Origin: Dethiosulfatibacter sp.
Lineage (GTDB): Bacteria; Bacillota; Clostridia; Tissierellales; Dethiosulfatibacteraceae
Direction: 5' to 3'
Assembly: GCA_030591825.1 (NCBI GenBank)
Contig: JAUVAG010000116.1
Span: 1-5,358, forward strand
DNA length: 5,358 nucleotides
In this document: positions 5,021 to 5,358 of the stretch, in pieces
How positions within the stretch are numbered: position 1 is the stretch's first letter
Layout: each line of letters begins with the position of its first letter
Position numbers and translations under genes: made by a program
The notes under the pieces: model-generated
Database searches by the model: none
Told to the model about the DNA's origin: nothing
What the model saw: only the letters and a program-made list of their open reading frames with translations

Positions 5021-5358
5021 GAATTCCTGTATCTTGAGTGCGCCTGTTGGGCATACGTCTACACATAGTCCACATGCTATGCATTTGAATGGTTCGTGGT
5101 AATCATCATGCTGGAACATTGTGCCTTCAGGACAAAATCCAACACACATATAGCATCCTACACAATCATTCTTGTTTAGTCTTACTACTCCCTTGACGTC
5201 CTTTGTCAGTGCCATTGTTGGGCATATTTCTGCACATACTCCGCATTGGGTGCATATGGTTAGTCTGTTCCAGTTTCTGTCTTCAATTTTTTCCAGTCTT
5301 ATTCTTGATTTCTTTTCATTATTTTCTTTAAAGTAGGCACTGGAGCATTTTTCTACAC
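5018..5358 (-). CDS. Polyferredoxin electron-transfer subunit of the AOR-family enzyme (5' truncated by window edge)
   Basis: The minus-strand frame is open from the window edge to TAG at 5020-5018, giving 112 visible residues. The ATG at 5215 lies inside the first complete cluster motif region (CPT-M-A-L), so it is not the real start. Three full [4Fe-4S] motifs of the form CX2CX2CX3CP are seen (visible numbering): C35-C38-C41-C45-P in CTQCGVCAEICPT, C65-C68-C71-C75-P in CVGCYMCVGFCPE, and C92-C95-C98-C102-P in CIACGLCVDVCPTGAL. Near the edge, C4-S followed by KKSRIRLE resembles the stretch that closes the first motif in HycB/DmsB-like four-cluster subunits, so a fourth cluster is likely. It is predicted to be a soluble electron carrier docked to the catalytic subunit encoded 14 bases downstream, as AorA or BamC do in known AOR and benzoyl-CoA reductase complexes. 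Ferredoxin and operon role are clear; the exact subfamily is inferred. Confidence 0.88.
   Translation of the reverse strand, partial: VEKCSSAYFKENNEKKSRIRLEKIEDRNWNRLTICTQCGVCAEICPTMALTKDVKGVVRLNKNDCVGCYMCVGFCPEGTMFQHDDYHEPFKCIACGLCVDVCPTGALKIQEF

Noticed and set aside
5018..5215. A 65-residue ferredoxin starting at the ATG at 5215
   Set aside because: The same frame continues upstream with a full CX2CX2CX3CP motif directly before that Met and reaches the window edge with no stop, so the ATG is internal to a larger polyferredoxin.

Overview
The window looks like the chromosome of a low-GC, Gram-positive anaerobe, probably of the Clostridia. The DNA is AT-rich with strong purine-rich ribosome binding sites, and it carries a molybdopterin/tungsten aldehyde ferredoxin oxidoreductase (AOR) family enzyme next to a polyferredoxin. 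The assignment rests on composition and gene content only; no taxonomic marker gene is present.

Layout. Bases 2-292 (+) are the last 96 codons of a group II PLP-dependent amino acid decarboxylase. A strong hairpin terminator at 435-466 follows. The 305-base gap to the next gene otherwise holds only small palindromes and weak promoter-like boxes. Bases 598-945 (-) encode a 115-residue acidic protein with an N-terminal signal or anchor, of unknown function. Its upstream region has an 8-bp dyad (980-1013) and an orphan 38-codon reading frame on the opposite strand (1054-1170, doubtful). Bases about 1207-2840 are a complete insertion sequence of the IS5/IS1182 type, with matching ends, an extended -10 promoter, a leader hairpin and one apparently intact 483-residue DDE transposase (1355-2806, +). 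Bases 2838-5003 (-) encode a 721-residue AOR-family catalytic subunit that most resembles the BamB-like branch (class II benzoyl-CoA reductase and relatives). Immediately upstream in the same operon, 5018 to the window edge (-) is a multi-cluster [4Fe-4S] electron-transfer subunit, cut off by the edge.

How the parts work together. The two minus-strand genes at the right form a redox module: the polyferredoxin passes electrons to or from the tungstopterin and [4Fe-4S] centre of the catalytic subunit. Whether the substrate is an aldehyde/acid pair or an aromatic or alicyclic acyl-CoA cannot be decided from this window. The IS inserted at a TAATTA palindrome that contains the AOR stop codon, so the catalytic gene is intact but its native 3' flank is displaced by about 1.6 kb. 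Before insertion, the small secreted-protein gene lay about 264 bases downstream of the AOR gene on the same strand.

The most interesting item is the BamB-like enzyme and ferredoxin pair with a CX3CX3C cluster motif. The stop-codon insertion comes second. I see no CRISPR array, tRNA, rRNA or clear new defence system.
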